Position numbers and translations under genes: made by a program. This document shows positions 1 to 7,987 of a stretch of DNA of 64,000 nucleotides, one piece after another. The stretch spans positions 248,001 through 312,000 of the forward strand of contig CAKSUT010000002.1 of NCBI GenBank assembly GCA_934502885.1, in the 5' to 3' direction. The DNA is from an uncultured Eubacteriales bacterium. Lineage in GTDB: Bacteria > Bacillota > Clostridia > Oscillospirales > CAG-382. The stretch's first letter is position 1; every line of letters starts with the position of its first letter. Below the pieces are notes generated by a model. That model searched no databases. It saw only the letters and a list, made by a program, of their open reading frames with translations, and was not told the DNA's origin.

Positions 1-347
1 CGCTTTGAGCAATAGTGAAGAAGCGACGCTATCTCCTTGTTTTCGTCGATGTGCCGCGCAAGCTCCGAAGAGGTATATGACGGCACTCCCCTCTCGCTCT
101 TCGCTGAGGGGAGAATGTGCGGTTCGCCGCCGCTCTTCGCGCCGTCGTTCGTGTTGTTTGCGCGAAGCACTCCGGCGCCCTTCCAGAAAGCTATCGCGCT
201 TACGGCGGTGCTTCTGTCGATACAGAGTTTTTCGGCGATTTTCCCTTCATCCTCCATGCCTGCCGCGACACAGCCGAGGACGGCGAGATACTCGTTGTCC
301 TCAACTCTGTCTATGACCGACACTTCGGGATTAAGCTTATACTTCAT
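1..347 (-). CDS. DnaD-domain replication protein, N-terminal part (cut by window edge)
   Basis: The gene starts at an ATG at 347, preceded on the minus strand by an AAGGTG ribosome binding site, and runs off the left edge after about 115 residues. The visible part begins MKYKLNPEVSVID, continues with a helix-turn-helix-like stretch (IAEKLCIDRSTAVSAIAFWK) and ends in SSELARHIDENKEIASLL, which resembles the start of a DnaD domain. DnaD-family proteins act in primosome assembly and replication restart in Firmicutes. It lies 32 bp downstream of RNase J on the same strand and is probably cotranscribed with it. The assignment rests on the N-terminal half and the beginning of the DnaD-like segment only. 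Confidence 0.6.
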   Translation of the reverse strand, partial: MKYKLNPEVSVIDRVEDNEYLAVLGCVAAGMEDEGKIAEKLCIDRSTAVSAIAFWKGAGVLRANNTNDGAKSGGEPHILPSAKSERGVPSYTSSELARHIDENKEIASLLHYCSK

Positions 348-379
348 ACTTTTTCACCTTCGGTATTGCCGCACGGCAC

Positions 380-2080
380 TCAGACGTTGAGTATAACCGG
401 CAGTATCATGGGCTTTCTCTTGGTTCTTGAATAGATATACGATGAAAGCTCGTCCTTGACCTTCGTCTTTATGGCGTTCCAGTCGTTCATGCCGCTGTCG
501 AAGCACTGATTGAGTACCTCTTCGGCAAGCTCCTTCACGCTGTCCATAAGCTCCTCCGCTTCGCGGACGTATACAAAGCCTCTCGACACGATATCGGGTC
601 CCGAAACAAGGAAGCCTTCGTCGAAGTTCGCCGCCGCAACGACGACTATGAGTCCGTCCTGCGAGAGATGACGTCTGTCGCGAAGAACGATGTTTCCGAC
701 GTCGCCGACTCCGAAGCCGTCAACAAGCACCTTGCCGGACGGCACGCTTCCGTTTATCTCCATGGAGTCGGGAGTAAGCTCAATGACGTTTCCTATTTCG
801 GCGATAAGCATATTCTCTTTCGGCATACCGACCTCTTCGGCAAGCTCGGTGTGCTTTTTGAGGTGTCTGAACTCACCGTGCATCGGCACGAAAAATTTCG
901 GCTTTGTGAGAACGTGCATCATCTTAAGCTCCTCGGCGCATCCGTGTCCCGACACGTGAACCTCGGCGTCGGAATTGTTGAGTACGGTGACGCCTTTTTT
1001 GAGAAGCTCATTTGTTATCTTTATTATGAGTTTTTCGTTTCCGGGAATTGGGGACGCCGAAATAACGACGAGGTCGTTCGGCGTGAGCTGAACCTTGTCA
1101 TGCTCCGCATACGCCATGCGGTAAAGCGCGCTCATGGGTTCTCCCTGGCTTCCGGTGGTTACTATGGTAAGTTCCTCCGGCTTATATCGCTTTATATCGG
1201 CGATATCGATAAGAGTTCCTGCGGGAATGCTCATGTAGCCGAGTTCGTTTGCCGCAGTCAGCACGTTGAGCATACTTCTTCCGGTTACGGCAACCTTGCG
1301 TCCGTATTTGTGCGAATAGTCGATTATCTGCTGTACGCGGTGTACATTCGACGAAAACGTCGCGACGATTATTCTTTTGTCGCATCCTCTGAAGATGCCG
1401 TCAAGGGACTTGCCGACGTGTCTTTCCGACATTGTGTAGCCGGGTCTTTCGGCGTTGGTGGATTCGCAGAAAAGCGCAAGCACACCCTCTTTTCCGAGTT
1501 CGCCGAAGCGCGCAAAATCGAAAGGCTCACCCTGTATCGGCGTGAGATCTATTTTGAAGTCGCCGGAGAAAAGCACAAGTCCGACCGGCGTCGTTATCGC
1601 TATCGAAGAAGAATCGGCAATCGAATGGTTTACACGTATAAACTCTATCGTGAAGACCCCGACCTTGATTCTGTCTCCGTGCTTTACCTTGCGCAGAGAC
1701 GTTGTCTTTTCAAGTCCGTGTTCTATGAGCTTGTTGTTGAGAATACCGAGGGAAAGAGGCGTTCCGTACACGGGAACGTTGAGTGCGCGAAGCACATACG
1801 GAAGCGCTCCTATATGATCCTCGTGACCGTGGGTTAAAAATATTCCCCTTACCTTGTCTTCGTTCTTTTCAAGGTAAGTTATATCCGGAATGACAAGGTC
1901 AACTCCGAGCATATCGTCGTCGGGAAAGCCGAGTCCGCAGTCGATAACTATTATGTCGTCCTCGTATTCGACGGCGGTCATGTTCTTTCCTATTTCGCCG
2001 AGTCCTCCGAGAGGTATAACCTTGAGCTTCGGACCGGTATACTTTGCCTTATTTTCGTTTTTGTTCCTGTTTCTTGCCAT
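380..2080 (-). CDS. rnj: Ribonuclease J
   Basis: RNase J is a metallo-beta-lactamase/beta-CASP nuclease with 5'-to-3' exonuclease and endonuclease activity, central to mRNA decay and rRNA maturation in Firmicutes. At 566 residues it has the normal family length. The zinc-binding motif HGHEDH is near residues 84-89, further metal ligands are in VNHSIADS and FSGDFKID, the beta-CASP part has ATFSSNVHR, and the late motif VSGHGCAEE is present. The ATG at 2080 follows an AAAGAAAGGATGATG ribosome binding site. A promoter lies about 220 nt upstream, so the mRNA has a long leader. The DnaD-like gene follows after 32 bp. Function is certain; whether it is J1 or J2 cannot be told from one copy. Confidence 0.97.
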   Translation of the reverse strand: MARNRNKNENKAKYTGPKLKVIPLGGLGEIGKNMTAVEYEDDIIVIDCGLGFPDDDMLGVDLVIPDITYLEKNEDKVRGIFLTHGHEDHIGALPYVLRALNVPVYGTPLSLGILNNKLIEHGLEKTTSLRKVKHGDRIKVGVFTIEFIRVNHSIADSSSIAITTPVGLVLFSGDFKIDLTPIQGEPFDFARFGELGKEGVLALFCESTNAERPGYTMSERHVGKSLDGIFRGCDKRIIVATFSSNVHRVQQIIDYSHKYGRKVAVTGRSMLNVLTAANELGYMSIPAGTLIDIADIKRYKPEELTIVTTGSQGEPMSALYRMAYAEHDKVQLTPNDLVVISASPIPGNEKLIIKITNELLKKGVTVLNNSDAEVHVSGHGCAEELKMMHVLTKPKFFVPMHGEFRHLKKHTELAEEVGMPKENMLIAEIGNVIELTPDSMEINGSVPSGKVLVDGFGVGDVGNIVLRDRRHLSQDGLIVVVAAANFDEGFLVSGPDIVSRGFVYVREAEELMDSVKELAEEVLNQCFDSGMNDWNAIKTKVKDELSSYIYSRTKRKPMILPVILNV

Positions 2081-2159
2081 ATTGTGACATCATCCTTTCT
2101 TTCGTAAATTTTATGTACAAAAAATAATTAACAATTAACCGCACCGCAAAAAAGTGCAT
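2049..2159 (-). CDS. Possible 36-codon leader ORF overlapping the rnj start
   Basis: On the minus strand an ATG at 2159 follows AGGAGG with a 5-nt spacer, one of the strongest Shine-Dalgarno sequences in the window. The frame encodes MHFFAVRLIVNYFLY followed by a basic tail and stops at 2049, inside rnj, which it overlaps by 32 nt in another frame. It lies within the predicted rnj leader. It has no homology I recognise. It may be a regulatory leader peptide whose translation affects rnj initiation, or a chance ORF. Confidence 0.3.
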   Translation of the reverse strand: MHFFAVRLIVNYFLYIKFTKERMMSQYGKKQEQKRK

Positions 2160-2303
2160 AAAAACCTCCTCGACCGCCGCGCCGTTTCGGACAGAGCCTG
2201 CGTATTCTCACAGCGTAAACGGTACGCCGGAAAAAGCTCCGTCAAAACATGGCGTGACGCCCGGGACTTGCAGAGGGCATATTATCACGAACAATCATAC
2301 ATC
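2081..2303 (-). other. Long 5' leader of rnj
   Basis: This stretch lies between the predicted rnj start site (about 2303) and its start codon. It holds the small ORF described separately and short inverted repeats such as GCAC/GTGC around 2145-2158. I see no known riboswitch or T-box pattern. The plus strand holds no credible gene here. Confidence 0.4.
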
Positions 2304-2309
2304 ATAATT

Positions 2310-2338
2310 ATTATGCACTATTCTTGCGTGAAATTCAA
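2310..2338 (-). promoter_or_regulatory. Sigma-A promoter of rnj
   Basis: Read on the minus strand: -35 TTGAAT (2338-2333), a 17-bp spacer, and -10 CATAAT (2315-2310). Confidence 0.6.
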
Positions 2339-2388
2339 CCGCTTATTATTAAATTTTAATTACTTAGTTAAAAGTTTACAAATTGCCG

Positions 2389-2417
2389 TTTATTGAGAGA
2401 ATGATTTGCTCTATAAT
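2389..2417 (+). promoter_or_regulatory. Probable promoter of the lipoprotein-secA operon
   Basis: A TATAAT -10 element at 2412-2417 has a weak TTTATT -35 at 2389-2394, 17 bp upstream. A second TATAAT at 2420-2425 leaves the exact start uncertain. Confidence 0.45.
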
Positions 2418-2492
2418 ACTATAATGTATTATTTTAGACGTTACGGCTGAAATAAATCTGCATATTAATCTGAAAGGAAGGTGTTACGGGAA

Positions 2493-3011
2493 ATGAAAAG
2501 ATCGATAGTTGCGGCTTGTCTTATCGTATCGACCTCGATAATCCTCACCGCCTGCTCCTCCGTAAGACAGGCAAGCTCGGGATTTCTCGTTGCCGGCGGC
2601 GAAAACGTAGATTATACGTTTGAATACCCAGAAACTTGGGAAAAGACCCGCGACGACGGCATGATTGCGGTCAAATCGCAGGATTCCGCCGCAAGCGTTT
2701 CGGTATCGGCGTTCCGTCCCTCCGAGGATTATTCTTCGATCGACGAATACTTTGACAAATACCGCACAAGCTTTGAAGAGACTCTCGGCAATTTCTCCCT
2801 CATATCCGAAGAGGATATTTCCCTTGCGGATGAAAACGCAAAGAAGATCTCTTATACCGCAACCGTAATGGACGCAACATACAAATTTGCGTCGGTTATA
2901 TGTATCCGCAACAAGATTGTGTACACAATTACATATACGGCAAGCGAGGAGGATTACGACGCTCACGCACCCACACTTGCACATATAATTCAGTCGTTTC
3001 AGTTCAGCTGA
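2493..3011 (+). CDS. PsbP/DcrB-like lipoprotein
   Basis: A 172-residue predicted lipoprotein. The ATG at 2493 was preferred over the in-frame GTG at 2481 because AAGGAAGGTG (2475-2483) then sits at a normal distance and the signal peptide begins directly with MKRSI. The signal peptide ends in a lipobox, LTAC, with Cys about residue 21. The mature part contains F-x-YP-x-x-W and ends with a hydrophobic IIQSFQF segment, the pattern of PsbP/DcrB (Mog1-like fold) lipoproteins of unknown function. It lies 34 bp upstream of secA on the same strand, so the two are probably cotranscribed. No specific role can be assigned. Confidence 0.75.
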   Translation: MKRSIVAACLIVSTSIILTACSSVRQASSGFLVAGGENVDYTFEYPETWEKTRDDGMIAVKSQDSAASVSVSAFRPSEDYSSIDEYFDKYRTSFEETLGNFSLISEEDISLADENAKKISYTATVMDATYKFASVICIRNKIVYTITYTASEEDYDAHAPTLAHIIQSFQFS

Positions 3012-3045
3012 AAGTACACAACCTTAAGTTAGGAGATTAAACGGA

Positions 3046-5877
3046 ATGGGTATAATAACCAAGATATTCGGAACAAGAAGCGAGCGCGAGGTAAAGAAGT
3101 TCACGCCGACAATAGACGCAATAGAGGCGCTTTCCGACAAGTACGCCGCAATGAGCGAAGATGAGCTTCGCGGCACGACGGCGGTGCTAAAGGACAGACT
3201 CGCCAAGGGCGAAGATCTCGATGACCTTATCCCCGACGCTTTCGCCGCAGTGAGAGAGGCATCGTGGAGAGTACTCGAAAAGAAGCACTACCGCGTACAG
3301 CTCATAGGCGGTCTCATTCTTCATCAGGGAAGAATTGCGGAGATGAAAACCGGTGAAGGCAAAACGCTTATGGCGACTCTCCCCTGCTACCTCAACGCAC
3401 TCAAAGGCGAGGGCGTACACGTCGTCACTGTAAACGACTACCTCGCACGCCGAGACAGCGAGTGGATGGGCAAGGTTTACAACTACCTCGGAATGACGGT
3501 AGGTCTTGTCGTTCACGGAAAAACGCCGGAGGAGCGCAAGGAGGCGTACAAAGCCGACATCACCTACGGCACGAACAACGAATTCGGCTTCGATTACCTT
3601 CGAGACAACATGGCGGTCACAAAGTCCGGTCTTGTTCAGAGAGGTCATGCCTTTGCGATAGTGGACGAGGTTGACTCAATCCTCATCGACGAGGCGAGAA
3701 CTCCTCTTATCATTTCCGGCATGGGCGAAGCGTCCACCGACCTTTACCGGAAAGCGGACAAGTTCGTACGCACGCTCACCGTCAAGGTCATAAAGGAGCT
3801 TGACAGCAAAGAGGACAACGAAAACATCGGCGGCGACTACATTGTTGACGAAAAGGCGAGAAAAGCGGTTCTCACGGCAAGTGGCGTTGCGAAAGCGGAG
3901 AAGTATTTCGGTCTCGAAAACCTCTCCGACCCGGAAAACCAGACTATAGCCCACCACATAAACCAGGCAATAAATGCGCACGGCGTCATGAAAAACGACA
4001 TCGACTATGTCGTTCGCGACGGCGAGGTTCTCATCGTTGACCAGTTCACAGGCCGTATCATGATGGGCAGACGCTACTCGAACGGTCTTCATCAGGCAAT
4101 TGAGGCGAAAGAGGGCGTTGAGATAAAGAACGAGTCCAAGACTCTCGCGACCATCACTTTCCAGAACTATTTCCGTCTCTACAAGAAGCTCTCCGGCATG
4201 ACGGGTACGGCGCTGACAGAAGAAGACGAGTTCCGTGAAATATACAATCTCGACGTTGTTGAGGTTCCGACCAACCGACCGATGATCCGCAAGGACTACA
4301 ACGACGCCGTTTACGTCAACGAGGCGGCAAAGTACAGAGCCGTTGTCGAGCAGATAAAGGAATGCCACGCCAAAGGTCAGCCGGTGCTTGTCGGCACGGT
4401 TTCGATTGAGAAGTCGGAGTTCCTTTCCGGCATACTCAAGAAGCAGGGCGTTCCGCACAACGTGCTGAATGCGAAGTACCACGAAAAGGAAGCGGAGATA
4501 GTCGCGCAGGCAGGTAAATTCGGCGCGGTCACGATCTCCACCAACATGGCAGGTCGAGGCACGGACATAATGCTCGGCGGTAACGCGGAGTTCATGGCAA
4601 AGCAGGAAATGCGCAAGAACGGCAGAACCGAAGAGGAAATAAGCCTTGCGACAAGCTACTTTGCAACCGACGACGAAAACATCATAGCTCTTAGAAAAGA
4701 GTTTGCCGACAACGAGGAAAAGTTCTCGCAGATAACGAAGCCCGAAGCAAAGAGGGTTGCCGACGTGGGCGGACTCTTTATTATAGGTACGGAAAGACAC
4801 GAGTCGAGACGTATCGACAACCAGCTCCGCGGCCGTGCGGGACGTCAGGGCGACCCCGGCTGTTCGAGATTCTATCTGTCTCTCGAGGACGATCTTCTCA
4901 GGCTCTTCGGCGGCGAGATGACCCAGAATTTTGCCACCAAGGCAAACTACGACGAAAACGTACCGCTTGACCTCGGCATCATTTCCTCCGTGGTCGAGAG
5001 AGCGCAGAAGCGCATTGAGGGCGAGAACTTCAACCGCAGAAAGCACGTCCTTATGTACGACGACGTCATGAACAAGCAGAGAGGCTTTATCTACAGTCAG
5101 CGTCAGGAGGTTCTCGATGGCAAAGACGTTCACGACAACATTATGTCAATGGTTGACGGAACGATAGAGAACATCGTAAAGGCGTATATGCCGAGCGATA
5201 TTCCCGAGGAATGGAACCTTGAAGCGCTCCGTTCGGAGTTTTTAAACCTCATCACGACCGACGACGATTTCCGTTACAATTCCGAGGAAATAAACGCCGT
5301 AACGCCCGAAAAGATAGAGGACGAGCTTATCGAACGTGCGCACAAAAAGATCACCGACAACATGGCGGTTATCCCCGAGGACTACTACAAGGGTCTCGAG
5401 CGCAAAATACTTCTCAGATGTGTTGACACAAAGTGGATTGAGCACATAGACGCCATGGACGACCTCAGAGGCGGCATAGGACTGCGTGCGTTTGCGTCGA
5501 AGGATCCCGTCAAGGAATACACCCGTGAGGGCAACGAGATGTTCTACGAAATGGTCGGCGCAATCCGCGAGGACACCGCGAAGATGATACTCGGTATCAC
5601 CGTTGCGACAAAGCAGGTTGAGCAGAAGGACATAGCGAAGGACGCCAAGGAGGGCTTCAGCAACGACGCCGCACCCAAGCGTATCTCCGCTCCCGGCGCA
5701 TCGGGCGGCAACGTGTACGGAAGCGCGGCAAAACCCGAGGCGCGCAAAGAGCCGGTAAGACGCTCCGCTGCCGAGAGCATAGGACGCAACGATCCCTGCC
5801 CCTGCGGAAGCGGTAAAAAGTACAAGAAGTGCTGCGGCGCACCCAAGAACGGCGAAAAGAGCGAGGACGACGAATAA
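3046..5877 (+). CDS. secA: Preprotein translocase ATPase SecA
   Basis: SecA is the cytoplasmic ATPase motor that pushes preproteins through SecYEG. At 943 residues it has full family length. The Walker A motif GEGKTLMA is near residues 103-110 and DEVDSILIDEARTPLI near 207-222 carries the Walker B region. Motif VI, GRAGRQGDPG, is near 598. The C-terminus has a SEC-C zinc motif, CPCGSGKKYKKCCG, near 917-930, used for SecB or ribosome contact. The ATG at 3046 follows AGGAGA. The stop codon overlaps the next start (TAATG), suggesting coupling to the membrane protein downstream. Only one SecA is seen in the window. Confidence 0.98.
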   Translation: MGIITKIFGTRSEREVKKFTPTIDAIEALSDKYAAMSEDELRGTTAVLKDRLAKGEDLDDLIPDAFAAVREASWRVLEKKHYRVQLIGGLILHQGRIAEMKTGEGKTLMATLPCYLNALKGEGVHVVTVNDYLARRDSEWMGKVYNYLGMTVGLVVHGKTPEERKEAYKADITYGTNNEFGFDYLRDNMAVTKSGLVQRGHAFAIVDEVDSILIDEARTPLIISGMGEASTDLYRKADKFVRTLTVKVIKELDSKEDNENIGGDYIVDEKARKAVLTASGVAKAEKYFGLENLSDPENQTIAHHINQAINAHGVMKNDIDYVVRDGEVLIVDQFTGRIMMGRRYSNGLHQAIEAKEGVEIKNESKTLATITFQNYFRLYKKLSGMTGTALTEEDEFREIYNLDVVEVPTNRPMIRKDYNDAVYVNEAAKYRAVVEQIKECHAKGQPVLVGTVSIEKSEFLSGILKKQGVPHNVLNAKYHEKEAEIVAQAGKFGAVTISTNMAGRGTDIMLGGNAEFMAKQEMRKNGRTEEEISLATSYFATDDENIIALRKEFADNEEKFSQITKPEAKRVADVGGLFIIGTERHESRRIDNQLRGRAGRQGDPGCSRFYLSLEDDLLRLFGGEMTQNFATKANYDENVPLDLGIISSVVERAQKRIEGENFNRRKHVLMYDDVMNKQRGFIYSQRQEVLDGKDVHDNIMSMVDGTIENIVKAYMPSDIPEEWNLEALRSEFLNLITTDDDFRYNSEEINAVTPEKIEDELIERAHKKITDNMAVIPEDYYKGLERKILLRCVDTKWIEHIDAMDDLRGGIGLRAFASKDPVKEYTREGNEMFYEMVGAIREDTAKMILGITVATKQVEQKDIAKDAKEGFSNDAAPKRISAPGASGGNVYGSAAKPEARKEPVRRSAAESIGRNDPCPCGSGKKYKKCCGAPKNGEKSEDDE

Positions 5878-6458
5878 TGGGATTCGGTCTTATACTCCCG
5901 GGGATTCTGTCGCTTCTGATGTACAGGCTTGTGCCTATAGAGCTTTTCGGATTTGCGGCGGCGTACAAGGGACTTGACAAGCTGTCGGCTTACGGCAAGA
6001 GCTTTGTGCGCGCAAAGTACGCTTCGGCGGCGCTTGTCGCCTTTTCGGCGGTCGATGCCGTCATTTGGCTGTGCAAGGTTTTCTCTCTCGCTGATAACGG
6101 CGACACGGTGCTTTCCGTACTCAACACCGTTCATACGGTTCTTGTCGCTGTCTTTCTCGTGCTTCTCTCCCTCGCACTCTGTTCAATAGCAAAAAAGTGC
6201 GGCTATACCAAGGGTGAAAAGCGTGCGAGATTCGGCATAATATTCACCGCAGTTTATGTCATATCACTTATCATCGGCGCGATTGTTCCGTCTGCGGCGG
6301 CTGTTCCGATGTTCTTCTCGATACTTCTTTACCTCTTCTTCGCCTACACGGTGTATGGATTCTACATGATGATAGTCACCGACGACATCTTAGAGAGGGA
6401 GCGCATAGCTCTTGAGGTGTTCGACAAGCGTTTCGGTCCGGGAAGAAAAAAGAAATAA
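5877..6458 (+). CDS. Small multi-pass membrane protein, translationally coupled to secA
   Basis: A hydrophobic protein of 193 residues with about five predicted membrane segments and a basic C-terminus ending GPGRKKK. The start was set at 5877 because this ATG overlaps the secA stop (TAATG) and gives an N-terminus, MGFGLILPG, that matches the next gene (MGFGLIFTG). The resemblance continues to a GLDKL motif near residue 35 in both, so the two are paralogues. I do not recognise the family. The coupling to secA may simply reflect operon organisation and does not show a role in secretion. Confidence 0.7.
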   Translation: MGFGLILPGILSLLMYRLVPIELFGFAAAYKGLDKLSAYGKSFVRAKYASAALVAFSAVDAVIWLCKVFSLADNGDTVLSVLNTVHTVLVAVFLVLLSLALCSIAKKCGYTKGEKRARFGIIFTAVYVISLIIGAIVPSAAAVPMFFSILLYLFFAYTVYGFYMMIVTDDILERERIALEVFDKRFGPGRKKK

Positions 6459-6466
6459 AAAAGAAG

Positions 6467-6507
6467 CGCCGTCCCCGGTACCTCAATCGGTGTGACGGCG
6501 TTTGTTT
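6467..6507 (+). terminator. Probable terminator after the secA operon
   Basis: CGCCGTC (6467-6473) pairs with GACGGCG (6494-6500), 7 bp around a large loop, followed by TTTGTTT. The long loop makes it only moderately convincing. Confidence 0.5.
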
Positions 6508-6545
6508 ATATCACGTGTGCATAAAAAGGAAAGGAAGATATGTTT

Positions 6546-7922
6546 ATGGGATTCGGACTGATTTTTACGGGAAGCTTGTTTTTCTTAAATTTCAACGTAG
6601 GCATAGTCGATTTTCTGCCCGATATTATAGGCTGTCTCTTTATAATCGCAGGTCTCGACAAGCTCCGCGACCTTGACGGACGTTTCGAGTATGCGCACAG
6701 ACTGACGAAATATATGACGGCATACTTTGCGCTGAAGCTTGTTATCTCGGTTATACAGCGCAACTACACTCTCCCTCTCACCTTCATGGCGTCGGTAATC
6801 GAGACGGTCTATCTTATCGTTTTCTTCAACTCGCTTTACGGAGCGATAGAATACACTGCGGAGCGGCACGGCGGAAAGTTCATGACCAAGACCGTCACTG
6901 AACGCCGCAAGAACCCGAAAACCGGAGAAACGGAGTCCGTGCCGAAAGTTATCGACCTTGCAAACAGGGCGTCGGTGATGAGCTTCATATTTGCAATAGC
7001 AAAGGGCATACTGACATTTCTCCCCGAAACGGTCGAGCTTATCGGACAGAAAGATGAGCTTGATTTGAGCTATAATGCTGTGCGCTTCAGTGCGGCTCTC
7101 GCAAAGCCTCCGGTAATGCTTGCTTGTTACACTGCGGTGATTATTGCGGCGATATGCTACATTGTTATTGCGGGCGGCTATTTCGACCGCATCCGCAGGG
7201 ACAGCGTCTACATCGGTTCTCTGAAAAAGGTATACTCTGAAGAAATTCTCACCGACACAAAGCTTTTCACCGAGCGTGCGGTAAGCCGAGGCTTTGTCTT
7301 TATACTTGCGGGTCTTGTTTTTCTCTGCAACTTTCACATTGACAGCGTTGACGTGCTACCCAATGCCGTCGGATATATACTCATGTTCTTAGGGTTTCTC
7401 ACTTTCCGCAGACAGTCGTCAAAAAAGAGCCGTGCGCCGTACTTTATAATCCCGGTTCTGACGGCGGTTTCGGTATGCACCGCTGTTCTTTACGCAATGC
7501 TTGACGGAAGCATAAAGTATAAAGGTACGGTCGGCGTAAACAGTGCCTCCGCAGAGATAGTGTCCGGACGTGGAGTCCTTGCGATAGGTGCGTCGGCTCT
7601 TGCCGAGAACATACTCTTCACCGTGATGTTCTTTATACTTCTCGGGTGCATTGTCGGACTTCCGTTCTCGAAAGGGCTTCCCGGCATGGGCGGAACGCTT
7701 AAACTTCTTAAAGTCACCGTCTGCGCTTACTCTCTTTTCGCCGTCACAGACACTGCCGCCGTATTTTACAAGGTATACGCCGCAATCAATTTCGGCGGCG
7801 GCAAGATAACGGACGCACAGGATTTCACTCACCTTGCCGTCAGAGCTTTGATGTATATATCGCTTATCGTTATGTGGCGCGGACTCGCAAAGCTGCGTGA
7901 AAAAATATCGCTGTACGTCTGA
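6546..7922 (+). CDS. Multi-pass membrane protein with internal duplication
   Basis: A protein of 458 residues with about 9-10 hydrophobic segments. The ATG at 6546 was preferred over 6540 because AGGAAAGGAAG (6526-6537) is then correctly spaced and the N-terminus aligns with the paralogue upstream. The N-terminal motif, FLNFNVGIVDFLPDIIGCL, recurs near residues 258-276 as FLCNFHIDSVDVLPNAVGYI, each time followed by a hydrophobic run and a basic stretch. The protein therefore looks like a fusion of two copies of one membrane unit, the same unit as in the gene at 5877. A charged cytoplasmic loop (TERRKNPKTGETESVPK) lies near 120-136. I do not recognise a function. A strong terminator follows. 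Confidence 0.7.
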   Translation: MGFGLIFTGSLFFLNFNVGIVDFLPDIIGCLFIIAGLDKLRDLDGRFEYAHRLTKYMTAYFALKLVISVIQRNYTLPLTFMASVIETVYLIVFFNSLYGAIEYTAERHGGKFMTKTVTERRKNPKTGETESVPKVIDLANRASVMSFIFAIAKGILTFLPETVELIGQKDELDLSYNAVRFSAALAKPPVMLACYTAVIIAAICYIVIAGGYFDRIRRDSVYIGSLKKVYSEEILTDTKLFTERAVSRGFVFILAGLVFLCNFHIDSVDVLPNAVGYILMFLGFLTFRRQSSKKSRAPYFIIPVLTAVSVCTAVLYAMLDGSIKYKGTVGVNSASAEIVSGRGVLAIGASALAENILFTVMFFILLGCIVGLPFSKGLPGMGGTLKLLKVTVCAYSLFAVTDTAAVFYKVYAAINFGGGKITDAQDFTHLAVRALMYISLIVMWRGLAKLREKISLYV

Positions 7923-7943
7923 TTTTAATTTGAATATGAAAAT

Positions 7944-7978
7944 GCCGCTCCGAGCAAACTGCACGGAGCGGCTTTTTT
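7944..7978. terminator. Bidirectional rho-independent terminator
   Basis: A perfect 9-bp stem, GCCGCTCCG (7944-7952) with CGGAGCGGC (7964-7972), is followed by TTTTTT on the plus strand. On the minus strand it is followed by ATTTTCAT. It lies between convergent genes and can serve both. Confidence 0.9.
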
Positions 7979-7987
7979 CTTGCTGTT

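Noticed and set aside
668..1837. A 389-codon open frame antisense to rnj.
   Set aside because: Complementary-strand shadow of RNase J with no independent support.
2154..2396. An 80-codon plus-strand frame in the rnj upstream region.
   Set aside because: It has no ribosome binding site and overlaps the predicted promoters and leader of the flanking genes.
3676..5133. A 485-codon open frame antisense to secA.
   Set aside because: No ribosome binding site or family resemblance; the opposite strand is unambiguously SecA.
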